DNA from: Riptortus pedestris
Lineage: Eukaryota; Arthropoda; Insecta; Hemiptera; Alydidae
NCBI GenBank assembly: GCA_019009955.1
Contig: CM032228.1
Span: 103,676,001-103,740,000, forward strand
Length of the DNA: 64,000 bases
Direction: 5' to 3'
How positions within the stretch are numbered: the stretch's first letter is position 1; the number at the start of each line of letters is the position of its first letter. This document shows positions 59,857 to 64,000 of this stretch, piece by piece. Under the pieces are notes generated by a model. It saw only the letters and a program-made list of their open reading frames with translations, did not search any database and was not told where the DNA came from. The position numbers were made by a program, and so were the translations under genes.

Positions 59857-61190
59857 TAGCTCAGATACCCGGCTTCGCTCGGGAATTGATTTGAGGCTGA
59901 ATGGTGTGGTATTTTTTTGGCAAGGCTTTCCTTTACACAATATCCCAGTGTTTAGGGCTAATACCCGTCGTTTCTGTGGATTTGTTAATAAAAAAAATTG
60001 TAAATTCAGGCTTCCCTTATAACCCCCACTCTTGCCCGTTCCTAGAAATGTTAGTAGGGCTTATTATAAGGATGGCGTTAGTGCTAATACACATACCGAG
60101 TGTTTTATTTAGTTCAGTTGAGTCTTTTGTGCTAAATAAAATTGTTGACTCCCGGTATAATTTTTAGCGTATGACGCCTTTATACTTCGGTATACGACGA
60201 TATTGTATATAACAAAAGTTTCTCTAAATAAGAAAATAAACAACTTTTGTTATGTACATATTTGCCGTAACCCCAATAGGAAACGAAATATTACTATTTT
60301 TAATTTCAGACCTCTCTTATAACCCCCACTCCTGCCTGTCCCTAGAAATGTTAGTATGGCTTATTATAAGGAAGGCGTTAGTACTAATTCACATACCAAG
60401 TTTGGTTTAGTTCGGTTGAGTCTTTTGTGCCAAATAAAATTGTTGTCTCCCGCTATAATTTTTAGCGTATAACGCCTTTACAATTCGGTAGACGACGATA
60501 GTGTATATAAAAAAAGTTTCTCTAAATAACAAAATAAACAACTTTTGTCATGTACATATTTGATGAAAAAGCAATAAGTAACGAAATATCACTATTTTTA
60601 ATTTCAGACCTCCCTTATAACCCCCACTCCTGCCCTTCCCTAGAAATGTTAGTATGGCTTATTATGAGGAAGTCGTTAATACTAATTCACATACCGAGTT
60701 TGGTTTAGTTCGGTTGAGTCTTTTGTGCCAAGTAAAATATTGGACTTCCGCTATAGTTTTTAGCGTATAAATCATTTATACTTCCGTATACGGCAAAAGT
60801 GCACATAACAAAAGTTACTCTAAATTACAAAATAAACTACTTTTGTTATGGGCATATTTGCTGAAAAAGCAATAGGAAACGAAATATCGCTATTTTTAAT
60901 TTCAGGCCTCCCTTATAACCCCCACTCCTGTTTGTCTCAGAGGATATTAATATAGCCTAAAGTCTAAGTTGGGTTAGTTGTAATATACATACCAAGTTTC
61001 ATAAAATTCGGTTCAGCCGTTTATGCGTGAAAAGGTAACAAACAAACAAACAAATAAACAAACAAACAAACAAACAAACAGACACGAAAGAAACAAAATG
61101 CAGTTATGGTGTCTATGACATGTGAAACGAAAAGTTATCGTGAAATTTCGCGAAAAAAAATCAATGTACAGACAGAGGTTACAATTTTAT
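59856..61190 (-). mobile_element. Helitron-like family H, copy 11 (three core units)
   Basis: Begins CTAGCTCAGATACCCGGCTT after (TA)n and ends ACAGAGGTTACAATTTTA before (TA)n. Core units near 60216, 60511 and 60806. An (AAAC)n run at 61035-61080 is longer than in other copies. Confidence 0.85.
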
Positions 61191-61248
61191 ATATATATAG
61201 ATATATATATATATATATATATGAGTGTGTGTGTGTATATATATATTG

Positions 61249-61415
61249 TTACGTTTATTACAAAAATAATTAATGTTGATAAGTAGGGTTCTTTTGGATT
61301 GCAAAATTAAACACACTAACTTTAACATTTTTATCACTCGATTTATTTATTTGATGATCACTATTCACTTTTACACACTTGGTAAATTATTCTTCACTAC
61401 TAATTCCCACTTTTG
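61249..61415 (-). mobile_element. Partial LTR (family L1), minus strand
   Basis: Starts TGTTACGTTTATTACAAAA beside (TA)n and follows the 42996 copy through the AATTAAACACAC and GGTAAATTATT segments. Similarity fades after about 61410, so only the 3' part of the LTR is recognisable. Confidence 0.7.
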
Positions 61416-61594
61416 AATTTTTTAAACCACTCCAACACCAGGGGCATGCTCACTATAAGTTTCAACAAGCATTTGTTTCGATTTTGCAGAATCTTTCTTT
61501 TCTCTTCTTTTTTCTCCTCATAGTAACCCCATGAGGAGTTATTTATTTGAATACATGTTCCATTGCCACATGGCATATTACATGTATGATTATG

Positions 61595-61652
61595 TTTAAC
61601 CCTCTCCTTGCGCAAAGCCACTATAGTGGGTTTGCGCAGGGAAAGGGTTAAA
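61595..61652. repeat. 58-nt foldback with TTAA ends (piggyBac-like mini-element)
   Basis: Plus strand runs TTTAACCCTCTCCTTGCGCA to TGCGCAGGGAAAGGGTTAAA around the centre ACTATAGT. Arms match at about 22 of 26 inner positions. TTAA followed by CCC is the layout of piggyBac-type ends, but the tiny size makes this only a suggestion. Confidence 0.55.
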
Positions 61653-61974
61653 TACATTTTTATTTTATAATATATACACGTTAATCAACTATCTACTCAA
61701 ATATAATATAAGATATTAAAATAAGTAAGATAATTACAAATAAAATGAAAAAATAAATAAATAAAATAAGAACAAAAAAAATTCATTGCTTGTAGGCTCA
61801 AAACTTGAAATGCTTAAAACTAATAAAAATTTATGCTTTTTAAAACATGAATTAATGAGCTAAAAAAATTTGTTAGCTATCAAAGAGTCAGGTGCTAATG
61901 ATGTAGTTTTAGAGTAACTAGATTGTTATCCTTAGATGATCCTGTTGACCATCTGTAGAAAAATCGACCAAACA

Positions 61975-62640
61975 CTCTACCTACTGATTTTGATAACAGA
62001 TTAAGATTATGCCACTGGGCCCAAAGAAGACTGGGAGAAGATCCTCAGGTTTTCCGCAATGTCTTGTGGACAGACAAAAGTACCCAGGGGAAGTCATCAC
62101 TTCCATTATTGATCTGATAGAAATTTGCATTGAGTCTGTTAAGCTGACCAGCAGCATCGCTTTAGCGTTAATGCTTGGTGCGGTATCTTCCTAGAGAAAG
62201 ATCATCGGCCCAATTTTCTTTGCTGAAAGATTAAATGGTAGTCTTCACACACTTCCTAAATGAAGAATTTCTAGATTTAATAGAAGACTAACCCCTGATG
62301 CAAAGAAATGAAATGTGACTGCAGCTTGATAGATGTCCATTCCACTTCTCAATCACTGTTCAGTCAACAATAAGACAAATATTTCCGCAACGCAGAATCT
62401 GTCGCATTTTGCACATTGAGTGGCCACCCAGATCATCCAATCTGACAGCAATGGATTATTTTCTGGGGGGGGGGGCAAGGAAAATTTCTTCCAGACTAGG
62501 TCACAGAATACTGATGACATGAAAAATAAAATCAGATTGGCGATAAATTCACAGAAATACACATTGACGAAAGGGATCTCAGATACCATTTTTTGAAGGG
62601 CATAAATGAGGATGGATGCATTTTCAAACATTTGTAAACA
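61975..62640 (+). pseudogene. Decayed DDE transposase (IS630/Tc1/mariner-related, arthropod WPPRSPDLT type)
   Basis: Pieces: RLCHWAQRRLGEDPQVFRNV then LWTDKS near 62010-62090, LNEEFLDLIED near 62255-62290, and EWPPRSSNLTAMDYFLGGG at 62415-62475, matching the WPPRSPDLT-x-x-D-(F/Y)FLWG block with the second half of the catalytic triad. KNKIRLAI-like and GCIFKHL-like endings follow. Multiple frameshifts; a G10 run at 62465 has replaced part of the block. Its 3' part is duplicated at 63153-63431. Confidence 0.72.
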
Positions 62641-62983
62641 CCTAGCTTAAGTATTGTAGTGCCAAGAAAAAACCAAGTGGAAAAATGTATTCCTTTTAGA
62701 AATAATTACTATGTAATTGGTTTAAAATAAATTAATCCTAAGAATGTTTATTGCCATGTAGATGTTTTAGATGAGAAAATATGTATATAACAACATTTAT
62801 AGAAAATTAAATGTTCAATAACACTGATGCTGTATACTTTTTCAATCCAATGCATAATAACGAAGATATTTAGAATTTTCGAAATTCCTCCCCTGTAAAC
62901 CCCCCCTTCCCACAGTCCGATTTTAGCCGTTAATGAACTTGATCTTTCTTTTTGCATGAAAAGCTTATATATCACTCCCTCTC
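62488..62983. repeat. Local duplication, left copy (blocks A and B fused)
   Basis: Block A (62488-62773, from CTTCCAGACTAGGTCACAG to CATGTAGATGTTTT) and block B (about 62774-62983, ending TATATCACTCCCT) sit side by side. Their near-identical partners at 63153-63431 and 63786-64000 are separated by about 355 bp, so the left copy lost that stretch or the right copy gained it. Confidence 0.85.
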
Positions 62984-63152
62984 AGATAAAAATTTATTGT
63001 GCCACTTGTATCTTTGCAGGCTACTTTTTAAAAATTGGAGTTGTCACTTTTTACTATTATTAAGGCAACAAATAAGAAAGGAATATTATTCTCTAAAAAA
63101 ATCTACCTTGTGTTGAATATAGGTAATGTATAATAACTCCAGACTATAATAA

Positions 63153-63431
63153 CTTCCAGACTAGGTCACAGAATACTGATGACATGAAAAATAAAATCAG
63201 ATTGGCGATAAATTCACAGAAATACACATTGACGAAAGGGATCTCAGATACCATTTTTTGAAGGGCATAAATGAGTATGGATGCATTTTCAAACATTTGT
63301 AAACACCTAGCTTAAGTATTGTAGTGCCAAGAAAAAACCAAGTGGAAAAATGTATTCCTTTTAGAAATAATTACTATGTAATTGGTTTAAAATAAATTAA
63401 TCCTAAGAATGTTTATTGCCATGTAGATGTT
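63153..63431. repeat. Local duplication, right copy of block A
   Basis: Matches 62488-62773 almost base for base (one clear difference is GAGGATGG versus GAGTATGG). Includes the 3' end of the dead transposase. Confidence 0.88.
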
Positions 63432-63631
63432 TTTAAAAAAGAAAACATCTTTTAGATTCATTCAAGAATACTTTTATAAACTTTTACTTTTTTTCAGAAT
63501 CCATTCCTTCCTCCTTCTATTCTTGTTTCAAGGATAATTTTGTTTCAGCATATACTATTTATGAGATAAATAATAATTAATGTGTAAAAAACATGTTTTT
63601 TGGAATTTTACGGGAAAAGGATGTGGGACAA

Positions 63632-64000
63632 ATCAAAAAAGTCTGTCACGCAGGGGCTGCGTAAACTAAGCAGATTTCCTTCGTGATGTTTAACAATAGA
63701 TAAATCTACATAGTGGTAACACAAAGTAGAAGTGGGGTTTACTGAAGGCTGGAAACTAAAAAATCCAAATATCTCAGTTAATATTCATGAAAGAGAAAAT
63801 ATGTATATAACAACATTTATAGAAAATTAAATGTTCAATAACACTGATGCTGTATACTTTTTCAATCCAATGCATAATAACGAAGATATTTAGAATTTTC
63901 GAAATTCCTCCCCTGTAAACCCCCCCTTCCCACAGTCCGATTTTAGCCGTTAATGAACTTGATCTTTCTTTTTGCATGAAAAGCTTATATATCACTCCCT
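63632..64000 (-). repeat. Family B, reverse copy running off the window
   Basis: Begins GTCTGTCACGCAGGGGCTGC after A6, then CGTAAACTAAGCAGATTTCC and the shared right-half section; truncated by the window end. 63786-64000 is nearly identical to 62774-62983. Confidence 0.75.

Noticed and set aside
61400..61657. Minus-strand 85-codon frame as a missing upstream dynein exon
   Set aside because: No dynein motif or fitting splice sites, and it overlaps the foldback and LTR fragment.

Overview
The window is AT-rich, repeat-dense eukaryotic nuclear DNA. It lies entirely inside one gene on the minus strand: the 3' half of an axonemal dynein heavy chain of the DNAH3/7/12 type (single-headed inner arm). 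I can place 18 exons from 58433 down to 7311. Every junction is GT-AG and every reading-frame phase joins correctly, giving about 1,071 continuous codons from the stalk's second coiled coil through AAA5, AAA6 and most of the C-terminal domain. The earlier exons lie beyond the right edge and the last C-terminal exon or exons beyond the left edge. The transposons (mariner, a Dong/R4-like LINE that targets ATA repeats, BEL/Pao, Ty3/Gypsy, Helitron-like elements) suggest an arthropod with motile sperm flagella. I cannot name the species.

Layout. Exons make up about 5% of the sequence and the rest is intron filled with mobile DNA. Four introns are under 100 bp (44.7-45.4 kb and 52.0 kb); the others reach about 10.5 kb. 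From left to right: 0-7.3 kb has a family-B repeat, a (TG)n tract and two Helitron-like copies. 7.3-11.8 kb has exon 18, a third Helitron-like copy, a 104-bp-arm palindrome, an inverted SINE pair and exon 17. 12-16.8 kb has a decayed Ty3/Gypsy pol and a decayed gene fragment split by family B. 17.6-19.3 kb has a family-B copy split by two solo LTRs. 19.6-30.8 kb has exons 16-12 among Helitron-like and family-B copies. 32-34.6 kb has a Dong/R4-like LINE in an ATA microsatellite. 35-41 kb has more Helitron-like copies, a solo LTR and an apparently intact mariner with perfect 32-bp terminal repeats. 41.4-48.1 kb has exons 11-6, a dead mariner, a solo LTR and BEL/Pao and LINE remnants. 49.9-50.9 kb is a 248-bp tandem array. 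51-58.4 kb has exons 5-1. 57-61.2 kb has three Helitron-like copies in a row, one pair separated only by exon 1. 61.2-64 kb has an LTR fragment, a piggyBac-like foldback, a dead DDE transposase and a local duplication.

Two uncharacterised repeat families dominate. Family H ends in a GC-rich hairpin followed by CTAG, sits next to (TA)n, and carries 2-4 tandem units of about 297 bp; it looks like a non-autonomous Helitron/Helentron. Family B (about 0.6-0.9 kb) has an AGCAGATTTCCC end, a (TA)n core and a CTGCGTGACGGAC end, and sits in T5-T6 runs. (TA)n tracts, including those inside family B, are where several other elements are found.
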